Assembly: GCA_026005035.1 (NCBI GenBank)
Contig: BPKH01000001.1
Coordinates: 205,610 to 269,609, forward strand
Length of the DNA: 64,000 nt
Source of the DNA: Porticoccaceae bacterium
Lineage (GTDB): Bacteria > Pseudomonadota > Gammaproteobacteria > Pseudomonadales > Porticoccaceae
Direction of reading: 5' to 3'
The notes under the pieces were generated by a model. That model saw only the letters and a list, made by a program, of their open reading frames with translations, had not been told where the DNA came from and did not search any database. Of this stretch, positions 18,449 to 26,613 are shown in pieces (the first letter of the stretch is position 1; every line of letters starts with the position of its first letter). A program made the position numbers and the translations under genes.

Positions 18449-18503
18449 CTTCGCGGACGGCGTCGCGAAGACCAACCGCGGCGGCGGAAGCCGGTTCCGC
18501 CGC
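18449..18503. other. Two tandem hairpins upstream of TonB receptor 2
   Basis: CTTCGCG/CGCGAAG (18449-18455 and 18464-18470) and GCGGCGGAA/TTCCGCCGC (18481-18489 and 18495-18503, five-base loop) occupy the 119-bp gap between the Rieske stop and TonB receptor 2. No promoter-like hexamers or T run were recognised here, so processing or attenuation within one transcript is possible. Confidence 0.5.
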
Positions 18504-18520
18504 GGCCGAGCCGCCGCCCT

Positions 18521-19867
18521 CTAGGAGCGGAGGCGGCGTTCCAGCTCCACGTGGAAGTGGCGCAGGCGGATCTCCTGTTCACTCCACAACTGGCCGTCGA
18601 AACCGCGCGACTTCATACCCCGTTGCACCACCGGCAGCAGGGAAGCGTCCTGGCTCAGGACGAGCCCCAGGTGGGGATCCTCGCCGAGCCCATAGTGCTC
18701 GGTGGGGGGGCGCATCCGGCCCGTGCAGTCGGTCCCTTCCGGCAGGCCCATCCAGTCGGGCGCCTTGAAGTGGGGGTCTTTCACCGGGTGCATCAGGGTG
18801 ATGGTGTCGTAGTAGAACCGCTCCGGATCGGTCTCATGGGGCAGGAAGCGCATCACGAAAGCCGCTTCGGGATGGAGGCCGATCTGGACGTTGGGGAAAA
18901 TCCCCGTCGCCCAGCTGTCGGTGAGCTGGCCATCGGTGAAATGGGACCAGTCGAGGCCGAGACGCTCCGCCCGCTCGCGCTTGGCCTTCTGGATGGCGCG
19001 GCGCACGTCGGCGGCGGTGCCCTCGAAGCGGTCCGGGTCGATGCCGGCCTCGGCGAGCATGATCCGCAGCCCCTCGTTGACCGACTGGTCCTTGATCCGC
19101 GGGCTCGGCTGCCCCAGGGGCACGATCATCCGGCTCGCTCCATTGGGGTAGAGGTCGTACTGGACGTTGAGGTCCCCCATGACCCCCCGCGTCTCCGGAT
19201 GGACGGCGTGCAGGTGGTAGCTCTCATAAAACGCCTCCACGCCCACCTTCCAGTTGGCGCCCCACTCGCTGCGCACGTGGCGAACCACCACCATCTTGTC
19301 GAGCCGGTACGCCTCCAGATAGCCCTCCGGCAGCCCGATGGCCTCCCGCAAAGGCGGGGGATTCTCCGCCATGTTGACGAAGATCAGTCCGGCGTGGGCT
19401 TCGACCGCCACCGGTTTGAGTCCGGGTCGGTGGGCGATCAGCTCCGGGCGGAACCAGGCCTGATCCGTGATGGAGCGCAGGCGGCCGTCGTTGTGGAACG
19501 ACCAACTGTGGAAGGGGCAGACGAACAGGTTGCCGTGGCCCCGCTCCACGTTGACCAGGCGCGCACCCCGGTGGGGGCAGACGTTGTACATGGCGCGCAA
19601 GCCCTGCTCGGTGCGAGCGACGATGATCGACTCTTCGCGGATATCGAAGACGAAAAAGTCACCGACCCGTGGCAGATCGGCTTCCACGCCCGCGAGAAGC
19701 CAGGAACGCGTCCAGAGTTTTTCCCACTCCAGCTCCATGTATTCCCGGCTCCAATACTGCTCTTTGGGGTAGATCTCGACGCCGAGGTCCGGTTGCGGCT
19801 GCTTGGCCTCCAGCGACCCCGGCGGTGCGTCGGGGTTGATGATTGCGACGGGAATGCGCGAATTCAT
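18521..19867 (-). CDS. Rieske non-haem iron oxygenase, alpha subunit
   Basis: 448-residue oxygenase. The Rieske [2Fe-2S] ligands are C97/H99 (NVCPHRGA) and C117/H120 (VCPFHSW). The mononuclear iron site follows ExxHxxxxH as E215, H218, H223 in ESYHLHAVHPE within the catalytic SRPBCC domain. The ATG at 19867 has GAGGTGACCGCC upstream. It starts 5 bp after the DUF35 stop. No beta subunit, ferredoxin or reductase is encoded nearby, so it is probably a homotrimeric type using an electron-transfer chain from elsewhere. Hydroxylation of an alicyclic or aromatic substrate is likely; regiochemistry is unknown. Confidence 0.92.
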   Translation of the reverse strand: MNSRIPVAIINPDAPPGSLEAKQPQPDLGVEIYPKEQYWSREYMELEWEKLWTRSWLLAGVEADLPRVGDFFVFDIREESIIVARTEQGLRAMYNVCPHRGARLVNVERGHGNLFVCPFHSWSFHNDGRLRSITDQAWFRPELIAHRPGLKPVAVEAHAGLIFVNMAENPPPLREAIGLPEGYLEAYRLDKMVVVRHVRSEWGANWKVGVEAFYESYHLHAVHPETRGVMGDLNVQYDLYPNGASRMIVPLGQPSPRIKDQSVNEGLRIMLAEAGIDPDRFEGTAADVRRAIQKAKRERAERLGLDWSHFTDGQLTDSWATGIFPNVQIGLHPEAAFVMRFLPHETDPERFYYDTITLMHPVKDPHFKAPDWMGLPEGTDCTGRMRPPTEHYGLGEDPHLGLVLSQDASLLPVVQRGMKSRGFDGQLWSEQEIRLRHFHVELERRLRS

Positions 19868-19872
19868 GGCGG

Positions 19873-20280
19873 TCACCTCGCAATTGGCTGACTCGGATAG
19901 AAAACGACCAGGGACTTCCAAGCCCCCCGATCGGCAAAGCCCGCGCGCACGGCCATGCCGACCGATACCGCTTCCGGCGGACAATCCAAAACGTGCCCCA
20001 GGAGAATGGGCCCTTCTTCTAGGCGCACCAGGGCCACCACATAGGGCGGCGGCAGAGCGGGATCCAGGGGCAGGCGCACCACGGTGTAGCTCACCACGCA
20101 CCCCTCGCCCGAGGCATCGACCCACTGCAGGTCATCGCTCCAGCACCCGGCACACGAAGTGCGGGGATACCCCTGTAAGCGCCCGCATCGGCGACAGCGC
20201 TGCAGCCGCAGCACACCCTGGCGACACCCCTCGAAAAAGGGCCGCTCCACGGGCGGGGCGAGTTCCAGAAGATCTTTCAT
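19873..20280 (-). CDS. DUF35 zinc-ribbon/OB-fold protein (ChsH2-like partner)
   Basis: 135 residues. An N-terminal rubredoxin-like zinc ribbon has four Cys (RCRRCGRLQG, then SCAGCWSDD), followed by an OB fold with VSYTVVRLPLDPALPPPYVV. Such proteins bind SCP2-type thiolase-like partners, for example ChsH2 with Ltp2 in steroid side-chain retro-aldol cleavage, or act as acyl-CoA-binding subunits. Its ATG shares one base with the stop of the adjacent thiolase-like gene (TGATG), which fits a stoichiometric complex. Confidence 0.87.
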   Translation of the reverse strand: MKDLLELAPPVERPFFEGCRQGVLRLQRCRRCGRLQGYPRTSCAGCWSDDLQWVDASGEGCVVSYTVVRLPLDPALPPPYVVALVRLEEGPILLGHVLDCPPEAVSVGMAVRAGFADRGAWKSLVVFYPSQPIAR

Positions 20281-21461
20281 CACGGCACCTCCCGCGCCAG
20301 GATCAGGGTCGCGTGACTCGACATCACCCCCCCCTGGGCGTGCACGAGACCCACGCGGGCACCCGGCACCTGCCGCTCGCCGGCGCATCCCCGCAACTGC
20401 CAGACCGTCTCGGTGACGGCGAACATCGACCCCGGGTTGCCGGGGTGACAGTGGGAAAGCAGTCCCCCGTGAGTGTTGACGGGCAGAGCTCCCCCGGGGC
20501 CGATGCCCCGTTCCACCACGAACGGCCCGCCCTCTCCCTTGGCGCAAAACCCCAGGTCCTCCAGCTCGATCACCACGGTGGGGGTGAAGCAGTCGTAGAG
20601 CTGAGCAAAATCGACTTCCGCCGGCCCCACGCCGGCCATGGCGTACGCGCGGCGGCCCGCCTCCACCGCCGCCGAGGTGGTCAGGTCGTCGGCCTGGCTC
20701 AGATGTTCGTAGCGGTGCCCCTCGCCGGCCCCCAGGAGATACACAGGGGGGTTGGGCAGGTCGCGGGCCCGTTCGGCGGCGGTCAAAACCACCGCCGCGC
20801 CGCCGTCCGACACCAGGGAACAGTCGAGCAGATGCAAGGGATCGGCGATCAGCCGCGATGCGAGCACATCTTCGACGGTGATGGGGTCGCGCATCTGCGC
20901 CGCAGGGTTGCGCCGGGCATGCTCGCGACAGGCCACCGCCACGGCCGCGAACTGCTCCTCGCGGGTGCCATAGGCCGCCATGTGGGCCCGGGCGATGAGC
21001 GCGTAGTAGGCCGGTACCGGCAGCCCGTATGGCTGCTCGAATCGGGGGTGGCCGGTGGATGACTGAATCCGCCGCGCCTGTTCCCGGGACAGTCCGCTCC
21101 TCAAGCTGTCGGCCATGACCACCACGACCACCTCGGCGAGTCCGTGGGCGATGGCCAGCGCCCCGTTGAGGATCGCCGTCACCGCGGCCGCTCCTCCCGC
21201 GGGCGACGCCCAGCAGTAGCGAGGACGCAATCCGAGGTACTCGGCCAAGGCTTCGGCGGGATAGAGATAGGGCTCAACCATACTGTTGCAGGTGACGAGC
21301 CCGTCCACTTGCGTCGGTTCAAGGCCGGCATCAGCCACCGCCTTGCGCACCGCCTCGGCGCTCAACTCCATCGGGGTGCGGCCGGGCACGACGCCCACCG
21401 CGGTGTCGGCTGCGCCGACCAGGGCGACCCGCCCCCGCAGAGCACGCCCGCCCTCACTCAC
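20280..21461 (-). CDS. SCP2-thiolase-like protein (putative Ltp2-type acyl-CoA retro-aldolase)
   Basis: 393 residues with the thiolase fold of the lipid-transfer/SCP-x branch. C-terminal hallmarks are NTHGGLLSHCHPGNPG and VHAQGGVMSSHATLIL. The nucleophilic Cys expected before the first core helix appears to be Ser (CWASPAGGAAAV), so ordinary thiolysis is unlikely and a lyase role, as in Ltp2-type aldolases, is favoured by inference. The GTG start has GGAG at 8 bp and overlaps the upstream MaoC stop (GTGA). Its direct neighbours, DUF35 and two MaoC proteins, are the partners known from steroid side-chain aldolase/hydratase sets. Confidence 0.85.
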   Translation of the reverse strand: MSEGGRALRGRVALVGAADTAVGVVPGRTPMELSAEAVRKAVADAGLEPTQVDGLVTCNSMVEPYLYPAEALAEYLGLRPRYCWASPAGGAAAVTAILNGALAIAHGLAEVVVVVMADSLRSGLSREQARRIQSSTGHPRFEQPYGLPVPAYYALIARAHMAAYGTREEQFAAVAVACREHARRNPAAQMRDPITVEDVLASRLIADPLHLLDCSLVSDGGAAVVLTAAERARDLPNPPVYLLGAGEGHRYEHLSQADDLTTSAAVEAGRRAYAMAGVGPAEVDFAQLYDCFTPTVVIELEDLGFCAKGEGGPFVVERGIGPGGALPVNTHGGLLSHCHPGNPGSMFAVTETVWQLRGCAGERQVPGARVGLVHAQGGVMSSHATLILAREVP

Positions 21462-21898
21462 CGGAAAAACTCCACCCGGGCTTTCCCCGGCACGATCACT
21501 TCCCCCACTTCGTTGCGCACGTAGACCTCCACCTCGGCCGTCCGTCTCGCGGCGTCCACCCCGATGACCCGACCGCCCGTGGTGAGGCGCTCGCCGACGT
21601 AAGCGGCCTTGCGATTGGAATACTCGATGGCGACGAGGCGGCCCCTCGCCCCCAACCACTCCTCGACGCACTGGTGCAGCCAATCCCCCATCAGAGGACC
21701 GGGAACCACCAAGCCGGGGTATTCCTCCACCAAGGTGGCGTAGGGGTGGTCAAAGTGAATGCGGTGGGCATTGAAGAGCACCGCGTTGTACAGAAAGAGC
21801 TGCACCTCGTCGGGGCGGTATTCGCGCTCGGGCAAGCGCTCCTCCACCCGAGCGGGGAAGGCGGCTGCGGACGGGCGGGAAGACGGGGTCTGGTTCAC
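21458..21898 (-). CDS. MaoC-like hot-dog (R)-hydratase subunit
   Basis: About 146 residues. The hydratase-2-like motif appears as LFNAHRIHFDHPYATL with VVPGPLMGDWL following, the usual Asp/His-bearing region of MaoC enoyl-CoA hydratases. The GTG at 21898 is preceded by GAGGTGACCGCC, the same leader as the Rieske gene; a GTG three codons upstream overlaps the preceding stop. It probably pairs with the adjacent MaoC protein to form a double hot-dog hydratase that supplies the thiolase-like lyase with a 3-hydroxyacyl-CoA. Confidence 0.82.
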   Translation of the reverse strand: MNQTPSSRPSAAAFPARVEERLPEREYRPDEVQLFLYNAVLFNAHRIHFDHPYATLVEEYPGLVVPGPLMGDWLHQCVEEWLGARGRLVAIEYSNRKAAYVGERLTTGGRVIGVDAARRTAEVEVYVRNEVGEVIVPGKARVEFFR

Positions 21899-21903
21899 GG
21901 CGG

Positions 21904-22359
21904 TCACCTCAAAATCCGGGTCGTCTTTTCGCGCACGACGAGCTCTCCCGCATCGTCCACCACGGTCATCTCCACCTCGTAGAAGATCAGAGGGCCGGAT
22001 GAGCCCTTCTTTTCGTAAATGGCGGTGAGCTCGCGGGTGGCGGTGAGCCAGTCACCGGGGCGAATGGGTTTGAAGTATTCGATGGCCAGCCCCCCCGCCA
22101 TCGCCTTTTTGAGCGGGAACTCGGGCAGCAGCGGGTCGCGGGCCACGCCGTCGGGCAGGAGCTCTTCCCGCTCCGCCACCGGCCAGAAAAGCGCCAGGTA
22201 AAACATCGGCGGCGCAATCTCCCCATCCAGATACTTGCGCTCTCGGTTGCCGGTGGCGATGGCGTATCTGCGGATGTCCCTGCGGGTGACCAGCTCGCGC
22301 CGAGGCTCGCTCTTGCGCCCCACGTGGGCCAGCAATTCCGGGGTGACCAGTCCGCTCAT
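21904..22359 (-). CDS. MaoC/FAS1-type dehydratase-like subunit
   Basis: 151 residues beginning MSGLVTPELLAHVGRKSEPR. The segment RYAIATGNRERKYLDGEIAP with PPMFYLALF is characteristic of the N-terminal hot-dog half of FAS1-like dehydratases. The ATG overlaps the ligase stop by 4 bp (ATGA). With the next gene it resembles the ChsH1/ChsH2-type heteromeric hydratase arrangement. The hydratase His/Asp pair is clearer in the partner, so this subunit may bind substrate rather than catalyse. Confidence 0.8.
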   Translation of the reverse strand: MSGLVTPELLAHVGRKSEPRRELVTRRDIRRYAIATGNRERKYLDGEIAPPMFYLALFWPVAEREELLPDGVARDPLLPEFPLKKAMAGGLAIEYFKPIRPGDWLTATRELTAIYEKKGSSGPLIFYEVEMTVVDDAGELVVREKTTRILR

Positions 22360-23909
22360 ACCTTGCGTTCTCCTTTCCAATGGGCGTCGCGCAGCACCCG
22401 CTTGAGGATCTTCCCGGTGGGCGCCTTGGGCAGGCTGTCGGCGAATTCCACGTACCGCGGCTTCTGGTAGGAGGCCAGGTGCCGCTTGGCCGTTTCGATG
22501 ATCTCTTCGGCGGTCGCCGTCATGCCCGGCTTGAGCACCACCACCGCTTTGACCGCCTCGCCCCACTCCGGGTCGGGCACACCGAACACCGCCACCTCGA
22601 GCACCGCCGGATGTTGGTGGATGGCCGCTTCCACCTGGGTGCTGTAGATGTTTTCCCCACCGGAGATGATCATGTCCTTGGCGCGGTCGACGATGTAAAG
22701 GTAGGAATCAGCGTCCCAAACCGCGATGTCCCCGGTATGCAGCCAGCCGTCCCGGAGGGTTTCAGCGGTGAGGTCGGGACGGCGCCAGTAGCCGAGCATG
22801 TTGGCCGGCGAGCGGACCACGATCTCGCCCGGCGTCTTGCCGTCCCGGGGCACTTCGCGCCCCTTTTCGTCCACCACCCGGATGGTGGTGACAAACCCCT
22901 CCCTGCCACAGGAACCCAGCCGCTCCGGGTGGATGCCGCGGACGGCGTCCAGATGGTCTTCCTGGGAGAGGAAGCTCATGGTCATCCCTTCGGTCTGGCC
23001 ATAGCCCTGGATGAGCGTGCAGGGAAAGGCGCGCAACGCCGCCTCCACCACGGCTCGGGGCATGGGCCCGCCGCCGTACTGAATGTTGCGCAGACTCGAA
23101 AGGTCGTAGCGGTCGAAATCCTCCACCGCCATCATCCAGTTCAGCATCGTGGTGATGCCGAGAAAGGCGGAGACGCGTTCCCGCTCGATGACTTCCAGGG
23201 CGAGGCGGGCTTCGAAATTGATCAGCACCACCGGGCAGCCGTGGGCCATGTAGTTCATCGCCAATCCCACCGGAATGTGGAACATCTGGCCGGTGAGCAT
23301 GTACACGTCACTCGGCACCACCCGCTCGGCCACGGTTTGATTGATCATCCCGAAGAAGAGAGAGTGGTGGCTGTGCAGGGCGCCCTTGGATTCACCCGTG
23401 GTGCCCCCGGTGTAGAGGATCAGAGTGGGGTCGTCACCGCCCACCGCCTCGGCGCCCTCCGGCTCGGTAGCCGGCGAGCGGGCGAGGAGCGCTTCGTAGG
23501 AGCCATCCGACCCGTCGCCGTAGCAGAGGGCGTGGTCGATGGAGATTCGACCCCCGATGGCGGCCAGGGTCGGCGCATACTCGGCGGAGTGGACGAGCAC
23601 GCGCGGCTCACCATCGCGAATGATCCGAACCAACTCCTCCTCTCCCAGGCGCCAATTGAGCGGCTGGGCGATCAGGCCCGCACGGGCACAGGCGTAGTAA
23701 ACCTCCATGTATTCGATGCTGTTTTTCGACAGCACCGCGACCCGGTCCCCTTTTCTAAGCCCCAAGGTGCCGGTAAGCCCGTTGGCGAGCCGGCGGATCC
23801 GCTCGTCCAGCTCCCCAAAGGTGATGCGCCGGCCGCTCGCCACGTCGATGAGCGCCTCCTTGTGGGGGGTGAGACGGGCGTGCTTGGCGGGAATGCGACC
23901 GATGTTCAT
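22356..23909 (-). CDS. Acyl-CoA synthetase (AMP-forming) 1
   Basis: ATP-dependent CoA ligase of 517 residues in the ANL superfamily. Motifs are the P-loop LILYTGGTTGESKGA, GYGQTEGMTMSF, the hinge region DRAKDMIISGGENIYSTQVE and the C-terminal Lys motif PKAPTGKILKRVLR. It activates a carboxylic acid for the hydratase/lyase genes downstream. The ATG lies 5 bp past the SnoaL stop; the ribosome site is weak, so translation may be coupled. Chain length or ring specificity cannot be read from the sequence. Confidence 0.9.
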   Translation of the reverse strand: MNIGRIPAKHARLTPHKEALIDVASGRRITFGELDERIRRLANGLTGTLGLRKGDRVAVLSKNSIEYMEVYYACARAGLIAQPLNWRLGEEELVRIIRDGEPRVLVHSAEYAPTLAAIGGRISIDHALCYGDGSDGSYEALLARSPATEPEGAEAVGGDDPTLILYTGGTTGESKGALHSHHSLFFGMINQTVAERVVPSDVYMLTGQMFHIPVGLAMNYMAHGCPVVLINFEARLALEVIERERVSAFLGITTMLNWMMAVEDFDRYDLSSLRNIQYGGGPMPRAVVEAALRAFPCTLIQGYGQTEGMTMSFLSQEDHLDAVRGIHPERLGSCGREGFVTTIRVVDEKGREVPRDGKTPGEIVVRSPANMLGYWRRPDLTAETLRDGWLHTGDIAVWDADSYLYIVDRAKDMIISGGENIYSTQVEAAIHQHPAVLEVAVFGVPDPEWGEAVKAVVVLKPGMTATAEEIIETAKRHLASYQKPRYVEFADSLPKAPTGKILKRVLRDAHWKGERKV

Positions 23910-23914
23910 GGCGT

Positions 23915-24340
23915 TCAGTAGGTCTTGTCCAGGTCCAGGTGGCGACGGGCGATCCACCAGCGCCCGTCGCGGCGCACCAACCGATCGCGGTAGACGCCCG
24001 CCGACAGGAGTGCGATTTGGCCGTCTTCGGTGGCGAGCAGCGTCAAATAGGAAATCGCCTCCGCTTCAGCGGGCGACTCACTCACGAAGTAGAGATTGGA
24101 AACCACGTGACGACGACGGTCGCGCTGCTGCGCCCAACTGTCGTGCATCAGCTTCATGATCGCCGCCCGCCCCGCGAAGGGCCCGATCAGGTCGCCGTCC
24201 GCTATGCGCAAGCTCATCACCGCATCTTCGGCGAAACAAGCTTCCAGGGCCGAGGCGTCGCGGTCGTCGAGCGCGTGCGCGGCGCGCGCCAGCAGTTCCC
24301 CAATGGCCCAACGGTCTGCCTCGGAAAGGCTCGCTCCCAT
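23915..24340 (-). CDS. SnoaL-like (NTF2 fold) protein
   Basis: 141 residues: MGASLSEADRWAIGELLARA, then ALDDRDASALEACFAEDAVM and a C-terminal WWIARRHLDLDKTY. The ring-hydroxylating beta-subunit/SnoaL fold is clear but the reaction is not. It is the first gene of the long minus-strand operon. A longer start at 24403 would place the coding region inside the predicted -10 element, so the 24340 start (or GTG at 24346, nearer the GGGGGG ribosome site) is preferred. Confidence 0.72.
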   Translation of the reverse strand: MGASLSEADRWAIGELLARAAHALDDRDASALEACFAEDAVMSLRIADGDLIGPFAGRAAIMKLMHDSWAQQRDRRRHVVSNLYFVSESPAEAEAISYLTLLATEDGQIALLSAGVYRDRLVRRDGRWWIARRHLDLDKTY

Positions 24341-24401
24341 CTCCACGTACCCCCCCGCCGAACCCGGCTGCCGGAAGCATATTTGAATTTTGCTCAACGT
24401 C

Positions 24402-24430
24402 ATTCTTGTGCATCTCTTGCTTGTTGTCAA
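24402..24430 (-). promoter_or_regulatory. Putative promoter of the SnoaL-to-PVADH operon
   Basis: Minus strand TTGACA (24430-24425), a 17-bp spacer and AAGAAT (24407-24402). The perfect -35 lies inside palindrome copy C. An 11-kb run of minus-strand genes follows with no clear terminator before 13102. Confidence 0.5.
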
Positions 24431-24434
24431 CAAG
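24416..24434. promoter_or_regulatory. 19-bp palindromic operator, copy C
   Basis: CTTGCTTGTTGTCAACAAG; the right arm is ACAAG instead of GCAAG, as in copy E, and the core CTTGTTGTCAACAAG is a perfect palindrome. It sits between the divergent SnoaL operon and the quinoprotein alcohol dehydrogenase and could control both. Confidence 0.75.
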
Positions 24435-24449
24435 TTTCACACCCTGTTT

Positions 24450-24466
24450 ACTAGACACCGTCTAGT
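24450..24466. promoter_or_regulatory. 17-bp palindromic operator type 2, copy 2
   Basis: ACTAGACACCGTCTAGT is a perfect inverted repeat (arms ACTAGAC and GTCTAGT, three-base centre), 47 bp before the quinoprotein gene start. It resembles TetR-family operators in shape. Copy 1 is at 10620-10636. Confidence 0.68.
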
Positions 24467-24512
24467 ATGCTGGGTCAAGATTCCACCCTCCTCTCTGGCG
24501 GAGGCTTCCTCC

Positions 24513-26582
24513 ATGACTCGCGTTCGCTGGTCGATCCTCGCCGCACTCTTCGCCGCCGGGGCCGCGGTCGCCGAGACGACCTCGGAACGAGGTGCGCGAC
24601 TCTACGAGCGCCACTGCGCCGCTTGCCATTCCCGGGACCTGCGGGGTTCCGCCCACGGCGCACCCCTCGTCGGTCCGTCGTTTCTCGCCGCTTGGGGGAT
24701 GCGGGAAGCGACGGAGTTGCTCACCTACACCCGCCACAACATGCCGCCGCGCAATGCCGCCGCGCTCTCCACCGCCGACCATGCCGCCATCGTCGCCTTT
24801 CTGCTCGAACGGAACCGAGCGGCGGGGGCGGACGGGCCCCTGATGGCCGGCATCGCTGCAGTGGAAGAGCTGGCCGCCGAGGGCGCCAGCGAGGCCTGGG
24901 AGAGCGCTGCGGCCATCGATGCCATCGCGCGCAGCAAGGGCGGCTTCCAAAACCGCCCTTTGGAGACGTTCCGCCCCGTCTCCGAAGCGGAACTCGCCCA
25001 CCCGGAACCGGGTGACTGGCTCCACTGGCGGCGCACCTGGAACGGGTGGGGGTACAGCCCGCTCGCACAGATCAATCGCCGCAATGTCCGACGCTTGCAC
25101 CTGGCTTGGTCGATCGTCATGCGTCCCGGCAGCAACCAGGGTACCCCTTTGGTGCGAGACGGAGTGATGTTCCTCACCCATCCCGACAACGTCATACAAG
25201 CCCTCGACGCCGCAAGCGGCGAACTCATCTGGGAATATCGGTACCCCTATCCGGACGACGCCCGCAAGCTGGGCGGGCCCACTCGCAACATCGCCCTGTT
25301 CGGCGAGCGCCTCTTTCTCGCCACCTACGACGCCGCGCTGGTGGCGGTGGATGCCCGCACCGGTGAGGAGCTGTGGCGGGCGGAAAAAGCCGACTACCGC
25401 CAGGGATACACCCACTCGGCGGGCCCCGTCGTGGCCGGAGGCGTGGTGGTGTCGGGGATCAACGGCTGTGAACGCTTCACCGGCCAGGGCTGCTTCATCA
25501 CCGGACACGATCCGGAAACGGGCCGGGAGCTGTGGCGCCTGTCCACGATCGCGGCGCCCGGGCAACCCGGAGGCGACACCTGGGGCGGCCAACCGGCGGA
25601 ATTGCGCGCGGGCGGCGACACCTGGATCGCTGGCTCCTACGATCCCGACCTTGACCTCTTTTACATCGGCACTTCCCAAGCCAAGCCGTGGGTGGCCAGC
25701 AGTCGCGGCATGACCGTCGACGACGAAGCCCTCTACACCAACGCCACTCTCGCCTTGCGCCCCCGCACGGGTGAACTGGTCTGGTATTTCCAGCACGTCC
25801 CCGGGGAAACACTCGACATGGAAACGGGATTCGAGCGCGTGCTGGTGGACCGCGACGGACAGCGCCTGCTCCTCACGGTGGGCAAAGACGGCCTGCTCTG
25901 GAAACTCGACCGCCGAACCGGCGCCTTTCTGCAGGTGGCGGATCTGCTCGGCCAGGATCTGTTCGCCGCCATCGACCCTGCCAGCGGCCGGGTGACCTAC
26001 CGAGAAGACATCCGAGGGGCGAAACTCGGCGATCCCATGCGAGTCTGTCCCGGCATCTACGGAGGACACAATTGGCAGGCGACCGCCTACGATCCTCACC
26101 GCACTTTGCTGGTGGTGCCGCTACACGGCCTGTGTTCCCAGATGGTCGGGCGACCTGTGGAGCTGGCCCCTGGTGGCGGGGGGTACGGAGGGGTTTCCTC
26201 CACCTGGATCGACCCGCGCACCGAGGGCAATTCCGGGATCCTCACGGCACGCAGAATCGAGGACCTCGCCGAGGTCTGGACCCATCGCCAACGGGCGCTC
26301 ATTCTCACGGGAGTGCTCACCACCGCCGGCGGTCTCGCCTTCGTCGGAGACCTCGACCGCTATTTCAAGGCGTTCGATCTCGACACCGGCGAAGTGCTCT
26401 GGCAAACGCGCCTACCCGCGCCGCCCCACGGGTATCCCATCAGCTTTTCCGCCGGCGGCCGGCAATTCATCGCTGTGCAGACGGGTATTGGCGTTTTCCG
26501 CGCCATGACCGCCGAGCTCTTTCCGGAAATCCACCAGCCCACGGGGGGTGAAGCCCTTTTTGTTTTCGCCCTTTCCGAGTAG
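24513..26582 (+). CDS. Quinohemoprotein alcohol dehydrogenase (N-terminal cytochrome c)
   Basis: Periplasmic PQQ enzyme of 689 residues. The signal peptide MTRVRWSILAALFAAGAAVA is followed by a haem motif CAACH, then a methanol/ethanol-dehydrogenase-type propeller with W-docking blades such as TWGGQPAELRAGGDTWIAGS and HNWQATAYDP. The ATG has a GGAGG site 8 bp away. In most quinohemoprotein ADHs the cytochrome is C-terminal; here it is N-terminal, as in the PVADH-like paralogues, although the propeller looks closer to the ADH branch. It is divergent from the ligase operon and convergent with the MFS gene. Confidence 0.88.
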   Translation: MTRVRWSILAALFAAGAAVAETTSERGARLYERHCAACHSRDLRGSAHGAPLVGPSFLAAWGMREATELLTYTRHNMPPRNAAALSTADHAAIVAFLLERNRAAGADGPLMAGIAAVEELAAEGASEAWESAAAIDAIARSKGGFQNRPLETFRPVSEAELAHPEPGDWLHWRRTWNGWGYSPLAQINRRNVRRLHLAWSIVMRPGSNQGTPLVRDGVMFLTHPDNVIQALDAASGELIWEYRYPYPDDARKLGGPTRNIALFGERLFLATYDAALVAVDARTGEELWRAEKADYRQGYTHSAGPVVAGGVVVSGINGCERFTGQGCFITGHDPETGRELWRLSTIAAPGQPGGDTWGGQPAELRAGGDTWIAGSYDPDLDLFYIGTSQAKPWVASSRGMTVDDEALYTNATLALRPRTGELVWYFQHVPGETLDMETGFERVLVDRDGQRLLLTVGKDGLLWKLDRRTGAFLQVADLLGQDLFAAIDPASGRVTYREDIRGAKLGDPMRVCPGIYGGHNWQATAYDPHRTLLVVPLHGLCSQMVGRPVELAPGGGGYGGVSSTWIDPRTEGNSGILTARRIEDLAEVWTHRQRALILTGVLTTAGGLAFVGDLDRYFKAFDLDTGEVLWQTRLPAPPHGYPISFSAGGRQFIAVQTGIGVFRAMTAELFPEIHQPTGGEALFVFALSE

Positions 26583-26613
26583 GAAGGGGAATAGGGACAG
26601 GCGCGAAGGCGCC

